This document shows positions 28,944 to 35,758 of a stretch of DNA of 35,758 nucleotides, piece after piece. The stretch lies in NCBI GenBank assembly GCA_947628405.1, contig CANQZR010000007.1:1-35758 (forward strand), given 5' to 3'. Under the pieces are notes generated by a model. The model made no database searches. It saw only the letters and a list, made by a program, of their open reading frames with translations, and was not told the DNA's origin. Source of the DNA: an uncultured Clostridia bacterium. Lineage in GTDB: Bacteria > Bacillota > Clostridia > Oscillospirales > Ruminococcaceae. The position numbers were made by a program, and so were the translations under genes. Numbering within the stretch: position 1 is the stretch's first letter; each line of letters opens with the position of its first letter.

Positions 28944-30682
28944 AAAAGAAAGGTGTGACCATGCGGCTTTTCGGTTATACAAAGCCTTTTGCATATCTTC
29001 TTGTGCCGGCGTTCATATCGGCTGTGGCAAGCGTTCTGCTCTCGCTATATGTTCCTATCCTTGTGGGACGCGGCATTGACTACATCATCGGCAGGAACAA
29101 TGTTGATTTTATGATGATAAAATACTATGTCATAAGGATATTTATTTCGGTAGTGCTGTCGTCGCTGTTCAGCTGGATAATGTCTTTCTGCACATATAAG
29201 ATAACGTTCCGCGCAGTAAGCGATATGAGGAACGAACTTTATGCCAAATTCAACCGTCTGCCCCTTGGATATATCGACAGCACGCCTCACGGCGACCTTA
29301 TAGGACGTATGTCCGCTGATATAGAACTTATCTCGGACGGAATGTTACAGTGCTTTTCCCAGTTCCTGACGGGAATAGTCACTATAGTGGGAACGATAAT
29401 ATTCATGCTTCGGATAAACGTAAGCGTCGCCCTTGTGGTGATACTGATAACTCCGCTGTCGCTGTTTGCGGCGGCGTTCATAACAAAGCTGTGCCGCGAT
29501 AAATTCAAGGAACAGTCCGCTGTGCGCGGAGAGCTTACAGGCTGCGCCGAAGAATTTATAGGCGGTCAGAAGGTAGTAAAGGCTTTTGCTTATGAAAAAA
29601 GGGCGCAGGAAAAATTTACAGAGATAAACGGCAGACTTTATAAATGCGGCGTTCTGGTGCAGTTCTATTCGGCGCTTACAAATCCGACGACCCGTTTTGT
29701 GAACGGGATAGTTTATGCCGCAGCCGGGATCTTCGGTGCAGTCTCCGTTATAAGCGGAGCGGTGGGAGCAATGTCAGTAGGACAGATAGCAACGTTCCTA
29801 AGCTATGCAAATCAGTATACAAAGCCTTTTAACGAGATCACAGGAGTTATTACAGAGCTTCAATCGGCGATAGCATCTGCGGCAAGAGTTTTTGCCGTTC
29901 TTGACGAAGCGGAAGAAATACCTGAAAAAGAGTCTGCCGTGCCCGTAAACGCCGACGGCAGGGTGAAAATGGAAAACGTTTCTTTCAGCTATAAGCCGGA
30001 ACAAAAACTTCTTGAAAACGTAAATTTGAATATAAAGTCCGGGCAGAGAATTGCAATAGTAGGACCTACCGGCTGCGGAAAAACTACGCTTATAAATCTT
30101 CTGATGAGATTTTACGACGTAAAAGGCGGCTCAATAAAAGTAGGCGGAACGGACATACGGGATATGAAGCGGCATGACCTGCGTTCGTCTTTCGGAATGG
30201 TCTTACAGGACACATGGATATTTACCGGAACGATACGTGAGAATATCGCTTACGGCAGACCGGACGCGACCGACGAGGAAATACTTGCTGCGGCAAAACT
30301 TTGTCACTGTCACAGCTTTATCAGAAGACTGCCGAAAGGCTACGACACGGTAGTCTCAGAGGACAGCGGCACGCTTTCACAAGGACAGAAACAGCTTCTC
30401 TGCATAGCAAGGATAGCTCTTACCGATCCGCCCATGCTTATCCTTGACGAAGCGACCTCCAGCATAGACACACGCACCGAGTTAAAGATACAAAGCGCGT
30501 TCGCTAAGCTGATGAAAGGCAAGACAAGTTTTATAATCGCCCACAGGCTTTCCACCATAAAGGACGCAGACGTTATACTTGTTATGAAAGACGGAAATAT
30601 AATCGAGCAGGGAGATCACAGGTCGCTGCTTGAAAAAGGCGGCTTTTATGCGGATCTTTATAATTCGCAGTTTGCAGGCTGA
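28940..30682 (+). CDS. ABC exporter half-transporter B (catalytic NBD)
   Basis: 580 aa, GGAGG four bases before the ATG. Six membrane helices (~15-320) followed by an intact ATPase: Walker A GPTGCGKTT (~375), Q-loop VLQDTWIFTGTIRENIAYG, signature LSQGQKQ (~477, second Gly replaced by Gln), Walker B MLILDEATSSID with catalytic Glu, and switch His in IIAHRLSTIKDAD. The changed signature pairs with the degenerate Walker B of the first half, giving one active and one inactive ATP site, the rule for heterodimeric exporters. Confidence 0.95.
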   Translation: MKKKGVTMRLFGYTKPFAYLLVPAFISAVASVLLSLYVPILVGRGIDYIIGRNNVDFMMIKYYVIRIFISVVLSSLFSWIMSFCTYKITFRAVSDMRNELYAKFNRLPLGYIDSTPHGDLIGRMSADIELISDGMLQCFSQFLTGIVTIVGTIIFMLRINVSVALVVILITPLSLFAAAFITKLCRDKFKEQSAVRGELTGCAEEFIGGQKVVKAFAYEKRAQEKFTEINGRLYKCGVLVQFYSALTNPTTRFVNGIVYAAAGIFGAVSVISGAVGAMSVGQIATFLSYANQYTKPFNEITGVITELQSAIASAARVFAVLDEAEEIPEKESAVPVNADGRVKMENVSFSYKPEQKLLENVNLNIKSGQRIAIVGPTGCGKTTLINLLMRFYDVKGGSIKVGGTDIRDMKRHDLRSSFGMVLQDTWIFTGTIRENIAYGRPDATDEEILAAAKLCHCHSFIRRLPKGYDTVVSEDSGTLSQGQKQLLCIARIALTDPPMLILDEATSSIDTRTELKIQSAFAKLMKGKTSFIIAHRLSTIKDADVILVMKDGNIIEQGDHRSLLEKGGFYADLYNSQFAG

Positions 30683-30693
30683 GCCTTGCAGCA

Positions 30694-30721
30694 GAGTTGA
30701 GAGTTAAGAGTTGATAGTTAA
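30694..30721. repeat. Four 7-bp tandem repeats
   Basis: Four copies of a 7-mer, GAGTTGA, GAGTTAA, GAGTTGA, TAGTTAA, directly before the ribosome binding site of the glycosidase gene. Such GAGTTRA heptads occur in clostridial intergenic DNA; they can expand or shrink by slippage. Confidence 0.7.
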
Positions 30722-30736
30722 GAGGAGGAATTTAAT

Positions 30737-31699
30737 ATGTTCATTAAAGGCTTTACTTACGGTTTTGACGGAAGAAAGGGAATGTACCGGACTTCCGAAG
30801 CGGCAGAGTCCATGGAACGGCTCGCCGCTCTTGGCGGCGACTGGACTGCTCTTGCGTTCACGGTATTGCAGGACAGTTTCAGTTCCACGCTGATACGTCC
30901 CGATTTTCGCTATACCGTTACAGACAAGGACATCACAAAGGCTGTGGGAAAGCTCCATTCACTTGGAATGAAAGTCTGCATGAAGCCTATGGTGAACTGC
31001 GCCGACGGCATATGGAGAGCAAATATTTTCTTCCCCGAAAGGGAGATAGGCGACAAGGACTACTGGAAAGAATGGTTCGACAGCTATACGGCGTTCCTTT
31101 GCCACTATGCCGAGATCGCCGAGGATACAGGCTGCGAGATGTTCTGCGTGGGCTGTGAGATGCTTGGCACCGAACAGCGCGTTGAACAGTGGCGCGAAGC
31201 TATCCGTCAGGTGAGAGAGATCTATCACGGTCCGCTTGTATACAACACCAACCACGGAAAGGAACACGGCGTGAAATGGTGGGACGCGGTGGATTACATA
31301 GGAACTTCCGCGTATTTCGGCGTAGGAAAAGTTCCCGGCGACAGTGAGGAAAATATGTATAACGAATGGCTCAGGCAGACCGAAAGTCTTGAAAAACTTT
31401 CCGAAGCAAACGGCGGAAAACAGGTCATATTCATGGAGATAGGCTGCCGGAGCGCAAAGGGCTGCGCTATGATGCCGTATGATTTCAGCCACAGGGAATT
31501 TCCCTACGACGAGGACGAACAGGCAAACTTCTACAGCTCCTGCATGAGGGCATTGTGGGATAAAAAATGGTTTGCCGGATTTTTCTGGTGGGACTGGTAC
31601 ACAAAGATCCCACAAAGGTCGCCCGAAATGGGATTTTCGATAGTCGGCAAGAAAGCCGAGCAGGTCGTTAAGGAATGGTATAAAAAAGACCGTCAATAA
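30737..31699 (+). CDS. GH113-like glycoside hydrolase
   Basis: 320 aa TIM-barrel enzyme, no signal peptide, so cytoplasmic. Start MFIKGFTYGFDGRKG; catalytic acid/base candidate E141 in FCVGCEMLGTE and nucleophile candidate E234 in VIFMEIGCRSAKG, at the ends of strands 4 and 7 as in clan GH-A. The ending FAGFFWWDWYTKIPQRSPEM is typical for GH113, whose known members act on beta-mannan or mannooligosaccharides. GAGGAGG lies eight bases upstream. It follows the ABC exporter by about 55 bp and may share its transcript. Substrate is inferred from the family. Confidence 0.83.
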   Translation: MFIKGFTYGFDGRKGMYRTSEAAESMERLAALGGDWTALAFTVLQDSFSSTLIRPDFRYTVTDKDITKAVGKLHSLGMKVCMKPMVNCADGIWRANIFFPEREIGDKDYWKEWFDSYTAFLCHYAEIAEDTGCEMFCVGCEMLGTEQRVEQWREAIRQVREIYHGPLVYNTNHGKEHGVKWWDAVDYIGTSAYFGVGKVPGDSEENMYNEWLRQTESLEKLSEANGGKQVIFMEIGCRSAKGCAMMPYDFSHREFPYDEDEQANFYSSCMRALWDKKWFAGFFWWDWYTKIPQRSPEMGFSIVGKKAEQVVKEWYKKDRQ

Positions 31700-31815
31700 T
31701 ATGGATTTCCTTATAATACCATACGGAGCATTCGGGAGAATATGAGAGCATGGAAGAGAATTTGAAAGATTTTAAAATATTTGTATTGCTCAAAAAAGAA
31801 ATTTGCGGAAATCTA

Positions 31816-31844
31816 TTGACATTTACGGGATTTTAGCGTATCAT
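31816..31844 (+). promoter_or_regulatory. Promoter of the polyamine operon
   Basis: TTGACA (31816-31821), 17-bp spacer, TATCAT (31839-31844), about 45 bp before the speD start. The rest of the 31700-31890 gap shows nothing else clear. Confidence 0.75.
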
Positions 31845-31890
31845 TCAATGTATATGAACATTTAAAAATGAAAGGAACGTGAGGATAGGG

Positions 31891-32697
31891 TTGAACGAAA
31901 AGCTCAAGCTTTACGGCTTCAATAATCTTACCAAAACTCTCAGCTTCAATATATATGATATCTGCTATGCTAAAAGTGCGAGAGAACAGCAGGATTATAT
32001 AAAATATATTGACGAGCAGTACAATTCCGACCGTCTTACCAAGATATTATGCGACGTTACCGAAATGATAGGCGCACATGTGCTGAATATCTCCAAGCAG
32101 GATTATGATCCGCAGGGAGCTTCGGTGACGATACTGGTATCGGACAAGGATATAGAGGATATTGACGCGTCCTGCAATATGGGAAAAATGGGCGGAGCAT
32201 TTCCGCCGATAAAGCAGAGCATTGCCGGACATCTGGACAAGAGCCATCTTACCGTTCATACTTATCCGGAATTTCACCCTGATAACGAGATAACCACATT
32301 CCGTGTGGATATCGACGTATCCACCTGCGGACAGACCACTCCGTTAAAATCACTTGACTATCTTATCGGCAGCTTTGATTCGGATATTATAACCATTGAC
32401 TACCGCGTCCGCGGATTTACCCGTGACGAACACGGCAAAAAACTGTTCATAGATCATGATATAACTTCAATACAGGACTATATAAACAAGGAAACTCTCG
32501 AGCGGTATGACGCCGTTGATGTAAACGTTTATCAGTCCAATATTTTCCACACAAAAATGATGATAAAGGAGATCTTTCTTCAGAATTATCTTTTCAACAC
32601 CGATACCTATGAGCTTGCCCCCAAGCGCAGGCTTGAGATAAACGACGCTCTCCGCCGTGAAATGATAGAGATCTTCAGCGGAATGAACATCTATTGA
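31891..32697 (+). CDS. speD: S-adenosylmethionine decarboxylase proenzyme
   Basis: 268 aa, E. coli-type (class 1A) AdoMetDC, giving decarboxylated AdoMet for spermidine synthesis. The start NEKLKLYGFNNLTKTLSFNI closely resembles E. coli SpeD. The self-cleavage site is LDKSHLTVHTYPE: cleavage before Ser118 gives the pyruvoyl group. Other conserved parts: VDIDVSTCGQTTPLKSLDYL and IDYRVRGFTRDEHGKK. I chose TTG at 31891 with GAGG six bases before; the GTG at 31879 lies only two or three bases from AAGGA. The stop region overlaps nothing essential; the Fic-like gene starts 18 bp downstream. Confidence 0.95.
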   Translation: MNEKLKLYGFNNLTKTLSFNIYDICYAKSAREQQDYIKYIDEQYNSDRLTKILCDVTEMIGAHVLNISKQDYDPQGASVTILVSDKDIEDIDASCNMGKMGGAFPPIKQSIAGHLDKSHLTVHTYPEFHPDNEITTFRVDIDVSTCGQTTPLKSLDYLIGSFDSDIITIDYRVRGFTRDEHGKKLFIDHDITSIQDYINKETLERYDAVDVNVYQSNIFHTKMMIKEIFLQNYLFNTDTYELAPKRRLEINDALRREMIEIFSGMNIY

Positions 32698-32714
32698 ACG
32701 GGTGGGATAGATCA

Positions 32715-33380
32715 ATGCTAAATGATAAGTTTTCAATGTCACGTTACGATAATATTCTTTATGCAAAGCGCAATATTGTTGACAGTATATATAGCGAATC
32801 GCGCCTTGAGGGGATAGCTGTAACATATCCGGATACACAAGAAATTTTTGACGGGCGTACCGTTGCCGGATTAACGGTGGAGGAAACTATCAAGGTAAAT
32901 AATCTGAAACACGCATGGCATTTTATTTTGGATAATATTGATTATCCAATGGATCTGAGATTTATAAAGCAGATAAATTCATATGTAGGGAAAAGCGTTG
33001 TAATTAATGAAGGGATTCTTAGAACTTCAGATGTAAAAGTGGGCGGCACACATTGGCGCCCCGAAATACCCAATGAATTAAACGTGCAAAACAATATTGA
33101 GCTTATAGTTAATGACAAAAACAGTTCAGCAACAGAAAAAGCTATTTCACTCTGCCTTTATATTATGCGAGGTCAGCTTTTTATGGACGGCAATAAACGT
33201 ACCGCCCAGATCGCTGCCAACAAAATAATGATAGAAAACGGCGTTGGAATATTATGTATACCTGTTGAAAAACAAAATGAATTTTTAAAATTGCTTATTG
33301 ATTTTTATGAAAGCAACGCTCCTGAAATAATAACGGAATTTTTTTATAAAAACTGTATTGACGGTGCAAATCTAAAGTAA
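32715..33380 (+). CDS. Fic-like protein with Gln at the catalytic His position
   Basis: 221 aa from ATG at 32715 (GGTGGGAT upstream). Near the N-terminus is SESRLEGIAV, resembling the inhibitory motif of class II/III Fic proteins; then a PxD-rich linker and a GILRTSDVKVGGTHWRPEIP flap region. The active-site loop reads GQLFMDGNKRTAQIAANK: D-G-N and the first Arg of HxFx(D/E)GNxRxxR are kept, but His is Gln and the last Arg is Gln. Canonical Fic enzymes AMPylate proteins with this His, so activity may differ or be lost. The gene is clearly more AT-rich than its speD and decarboxylase neighbours, which suggests later acquisition. Confidence 0.8.
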   Translation: MLNDKFSMSRYDNILYAKRNIVDSIYSESRLEGIAVTYPDTQEIFDGRTVAGLTVEETIKVNNLKHAWHFILDNIDYPMDLRFIKQINSYVGKSVVINEGILRTSDVKVGGTHWRPEIPNELNVQNNIELIVNDKNSSATEKAISLCLYIMRGQLFMDGNKRTAQIAANKIMIENGVGILCIPVEKQNEFLKLLIDFYESNAPEIITEFFYKNCIDGANLK

Positions 33381-33393
33381 AGGAGGTGGCAGA

Positions 33394-34860
33394 ATGTCTG
33401 CACTCGATCAGACAAAGGCTCCGGTTTATGAAGCGCTTCTTAAATATCGTGAGGCAAGGATAGTTCCCTTTGATGTTCCCGGGCATAAGCACGGAAAAGG
33501 CAACCCCGAGCTTACGGGATTTCTGGGACAGACCTGTCTTGACGTTGATGTAAACTCAATGAAGCCGCTGGATAATCTCTGCCACCCTACTTCTGTTATA
33601 AAAGAATCGGAAGAACTGGCGGCGGACGCGTTCGGAGCGGCTTACTGCTTTTTTATGGTGGGAGGAACTACATCAGCGGTGCAGTCGATGATACTTTCAG
33701 TTTGTACTGCCGGAGACAAGATAATAATGCCGCGAAACGTTCACAGGAGCGCGATAAATTCACTTATCCTCAGCGGCGCAGTTCCCGTTTATGTAAATCC
33801 CGGCGTAAACGCAAGACTGGGCATTCCCCTCGGGATGAGCGCGGCGGACGTGGAAAGAGCCGTTCTTGAAAATCCTGACGCCAAAGCTGTTTTTGTGAAT
33901 AATCCCACATATTACGGGATATGTTCCGATCTGAAAAAAATAGTTGAGATAGCCCATTCTCACGGAATGGCTGTACTTGTTGACGAAGCTCACGGAACAC
34001 ATTTCTATTTTGGAGAGGGACTTCCCGTTTCCGCAATGGCTGCCGGCGCAGATATGGCAGCCGTTTCCATGCATAAATCAGGAGGTTCGCTCACGCAGAG
34101 CAGTTTTCTGCTTCTGGGGAGCGGCGCGGAAAAATTCGGCGTTACCGAGGGGCGCGTCCGCGCGGTGATAAACCTTACCCAGACTACAAGCGGTTCATAC
34201 CTGCTGATAACTTCGCTTGACATTTCAAGAAGAAGCCTTGCGGTAAACGGCAGGAGGATCATAGGAAAAGCCCTTGAAACTGCGGTATATGCCCGTGAGG
34301 AAATAGAAAATATCGGCGGATATTACGCCTTTGCCGAGGAACTTATAAATGGTGATGATATTTACGATTTTGACCGCACTAAGCTGTCGGTACATACCCG
34401 TGACATAGGTCTTGCTGGGATAGAAGTTTACGACCTGTTAAGGGATCATTACGATATCCAGATAGAATTTGGCGATATAGGGAATATCCTTGCGTATATT
34501 TCCGCAGGAGACAGGTGGAAAGATATTGAACGTCTCGTTTCCGCAATGGCGGAGATAAAGCGGAGATTTTCACGGGATAAAGCCGGTATGCTTGAAAACG
34601 AGTATATTGCTCCCCGGGTGGAAACTTCTCCGAGAGAAGCATTCTACGGAAAGCAGAAGTCCGTTCCCATTTCCGAAAGTGTGGGAAAGGTAAGCTGCGA
34701 GTTCGTAATGTGTTATCCTCCGGGAATACCCATACTTGCTCCGGGAGAACTTATCACGCCGGAGATACTGGATCATATAAAATATTCCAAGGAACGGGGC
34801 TGCATGATGACAGGCACCGAGGATATGGATATAGAACGCATAAAGGTCATTGACGGCTGA
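33394..34860 (+). CDS. PLP-dependent Arg/Lys/Orn decarboxylase
   Basis: 488 aa, short Gram-positive type of the aspartate-aminotransferase-fold amino acid decarboxylases (SpeA/YaaO-like). N-terminal VPFDVPGHKHGKGNPELTGF is diagnostic; FFMVGGTTSAVQSMILSV binds PLP phosphate; VDEAHGTHFYFGEGLP gives the Asp and His; the PLP lysine is K228 in SMHKSGGSLTQSS. Position between speD and speE argues for arginine decarboxylase (agmatine) activity, but ornithine or lysine cannot be excluded from sequence. AAAGGAGG lies seven bases before the ATG. Confidence 0.92.
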   Translation: MSALDQTKAPVYEALLKYREARIVPFDVPGHKHGKGNPELTGFLGQTCLDVDVNSMKPLDNLCHPTSVIKESEELAADAFGAAYCFFMVGGTTSAVQSMILSVCTAGDKIIMPRNVHRSAINSLILSGAVPVYVNPGVNARLGIPLGMSAADVERAVLENPDAKAVFVNNPTYYGICSDLKKIVEIAHSHGMAVLVDEAHGTHFYFGEGLPVSAMAAGADMAAVSMHKSGGSLTQSSFLLLGSGAEKFGVTEGRVRAVINLTQTTSGSYLLITSLDISRRSLAVNGRRIIGKALETAVYAREEIENIGGYYAFAEELINGDDIYDFDRTKLSVHTRDIGLAGIEVYDLLRDHYDIQIEFGDIGNILAYISAGDRWKDIERLVSAMAEIKRRFSRDKAGMLENEYIAPRVETSPREAFYGKQKSVPISESVGKVSCEFVMCYPPGIPILAPGELITPEILDHIKYSKERGCMMTGTEDMDIERIKVIDG

Positions 34861-34871
34861 AAGGAGTTTTT

Positions 34872-35144
34872 ATGGAACGCTATACAAAGTATAAAAGAAA
34901 GAGCGGTTATCTTTATTTCGGGCTTATCTTTGCGGCTGCCGCCATGCTGATGTTAGTCGTTTCGATACATGGGATCATTCACGGTGAAACGCTTATCGTC
35001 AGCACGACCGGTTTGGGAGCAGGAATACTCTGGAGCGTGGCTGCGGTAATATGTCTGAGGCAGTATTATATTTATAACCGTGCGGAAATAATGTCTCTGG
35101 ACAATGCCGGGGAAACTCCGGATAAAAATAATAATGGGACGTAA
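34872..35144 (+). CDS. Small two-helix membrane protein
   Basis: 90 aa. Basic N-terminus (ERYTKYKRKSG), two hydrophobic helices at ~13-35 and ~43-62, a YYIYNRAEIM tail and an Asn-rich end. GGAG lies six bases before the ATG. No family recognised. Placed between the decarboxylase and speE, 11 bp after the former, it belongs to the polyamine operon and could help polyamine handling; this is a guess from context. Confidence 0.65.
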   Translation: MERYTKYKRKSGYLYFGLIFAAAAMLMLVVSIHGIIHGETLIVSTTGLGAGILWSVAAVICLRQYYIYNRAEIMSLDNAGETPDKNNNGT

Positions 35145-35165
35145 AACGCCGCAAGCTGGTATGTT

Positions 35166-35246
35166 ATGTACAACGCGGAAAAATTTCCGCGGTTAGTGAA
35201 ACTATTCGTCAAGCCCTCTTACCTGAACAAGCACAAGAAAGGATAA
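35166..35246 (+). CDS. 26-codon leader ORF before speE
   Basis: Reads MYNAEKFPRLVKLFVKPSYL then NKHKKG and TAA; the stop lies in the speE ribosome binding region. Its first third overlaps a perfect hairpin (CGCGGAAA / TTTCCGCG, 35174-35191). The peptide is strongly basic. No good ribosome binding site is visible before its ATG, so translation is uncertain. Its position suggests a possible leader that tunes speE. Confidence 0.3.
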   Translation: MYNAEKFPRLVKLFVKPSYLNKHKKG

Positions 35247-35252
35247 TAAGTT

Positions 35253-35758
35253 ATGGAACTATGGTTCAGCGAACCCCATACAAAGGACGTAAAATTGTCC
35301 ATACGGATAAATAAGCAGCTTCATTCCGAACAGAGCGAGTATCAGCGGATAGACGTTTTTGAAAGTCCGGAGTTCGGCAGGTTTTTGACTCTTGACGGAC
35401 TGATGATGCTCACCGAAAAGGACGAGTTTATCTATCACGAAATGATAACTCACGTTGCTATGGCTTCAAACCCCGAGATAAAGAATATCCTCGTTATCGG
35501 CGCGGGCGACGGCGGCACAGTACGGGAACTGACAAGATATGATTCCATAGAAAATATAGATATGGTGGAGATCGACGAGCGTGTAGTTGAAGTGAGCAGG
35601 GAATTTCTCCCCGTAACGGCTTGTAAATTGGACGACCCCAGAGTTCACATTTTTTATGATGACGGACTGCGTTTCGTCCGCCGCAAGGAAAACCTTTACG
35701 ATCTGATAATCGTTGACAGCACCGATCCTTTCGGACCGGGCGAGGGACTTTTCACAAG
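35253..35758 (+). CDS. speE: Spermidine synthase (5' part; runs off the window)
   Basis: The first 168 codons are present. ELWFSEPHTKDVKLSIRINK and SEYQRIDVFESPEFGRFLTL are the N-terminal beta-domain; the aminopropyltransferase core begins with VIGAGDGGTVRELTRY (AdoMet-binding glycine loop) and VEIDERVVEVS; the catalytic region IIVDSTDPFGPGEGLF is reached at the edge. It transfers an aminopropyl group from decarboxylated AdoMet (made by SpeD) to putrescine. AAAGGA lies nine bases before the ATG. The stop is outside the window, so it is incomplete here, not truncated. Confidence 0.93.
   Translation, partial: MELWFSEPHTKDVKLSIRINKQLHSEQSEYQRIDVFESPEFGRFLTLDGLMMLTEKDEFIYHEMITHVAMASNPEIKNILVIGAGDGGTVRELTRYDSIENIDMVEIDERVVEVSREFLPVTACKLDDPRVHIFYDDGLRFVRRKENLYDLIIVDSTDPFGPGEGLFT

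Noticed and set aside
28227-28994. Minus-strand open frame of 255 codons opposite an ABC transporter gene.
   Set aside because: Antisense of a well-supported ATPase domain; composition is typical of a shadow frame.
30959-31696. Minus-strand open frame of 245 codons opposite the glycosidase gene.
   Set aside because: Antisense shadow; the plus strand has conserved GH-A residues and a good ribosome binding site.
1-35758. CRISPR array or cas genes.
   Set aside because: No regularly spaced repeats or Cas-like proteins seen.
1-35758. Insertion sequences or transposases.
   Set aside because: No transposase-like product; the HTH protein at 6278-6478 lacks a catalytic domain.

Overview
This window looks like the chromosome of a low-to-moderate G+C, Gram-positive gut Firmicute, most like Oscillospiraceae/Ruminococcus. 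That taxonomic call is inference from gene content and strong GGAGG-type ribosome binding sites; I could not run a search. The left 19.1 kb is one end of a tailed-phage prophage inserted at a tRNA-Ser(CGA) gene. The right 16.5 kb is ordinary host chromosome.

Prophage, leftward (minus strand) part, from right to left: a Cro-like regulator (13.4 kb); small regulatory and membrane peptides; a tightly overlapping early operon including a PcfK/AcrIIA9-like protein and a PcfJ-like protein (10.0-12.6 kb); a DUF3102-like coiled-coil protein; a DnaD-tail-like protein; a frameshifted zinc-finger gene with an in-phase A_AAA_AAT slip site (7.4 kb); an HUH Rep-like protein; a small HTH protein; HNH endonuclease; a possible cos region with alternating purine/pyrimidine sequence; then small terminase, zinc ribbon, large terminase, portal, ClpP-type prohead protease, major capsid protein and a short Rho_N-like protein. 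Tail and lysis genes must lie left of the window.

Prophage, rightward (lysogeny) part, 13.4-19.1 kb: a promoter-gene-terminator cassette bracketed by a 20-bp direct repeat; a CI-like repressor with two related palindromic operators; then probable lysogenic-conversion genes: a DUF4236 protein, a secreted wall-binding-repeat protein with an Ada-like Cys module, and a voltage-gated K+ channel. Next come a RelE-type toxin paired with a Panacea-domain antitoxin, two leftward micro-ORFs facing a ribbon-helix-helix repressor across a palindrome-rich divergent control region, and a tyrosine integrase whose gene ends about 100 bp from the 3' end of the tRNA.

Host part: a serine-hydrolase lipoprotein (class A beta-lactamase fold), an ECF sigma/anti-sigma-like pair, a small membrane protein whose promoter carries one perfect and two near-perfect GAAC-N4-GTTC LexA boxes, a CPA2 antiporter, a Na/Pi cotransporter with a PhoU-like tail, GtrA overlapping a heterodimeric ABC exporter pair with one degenerate ATPase site, a GH113-like glycosidase, and a polyamine operon (speD, Fic-like gene, Arg/Lys/Orn decarboxylase, small membrane protein, speE). 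The Fic-like gene is AT-rich, has Gln where the catalytic His is expected, and sits between speD and the decarboxylase. The last gene, speE, runs off the right edge.
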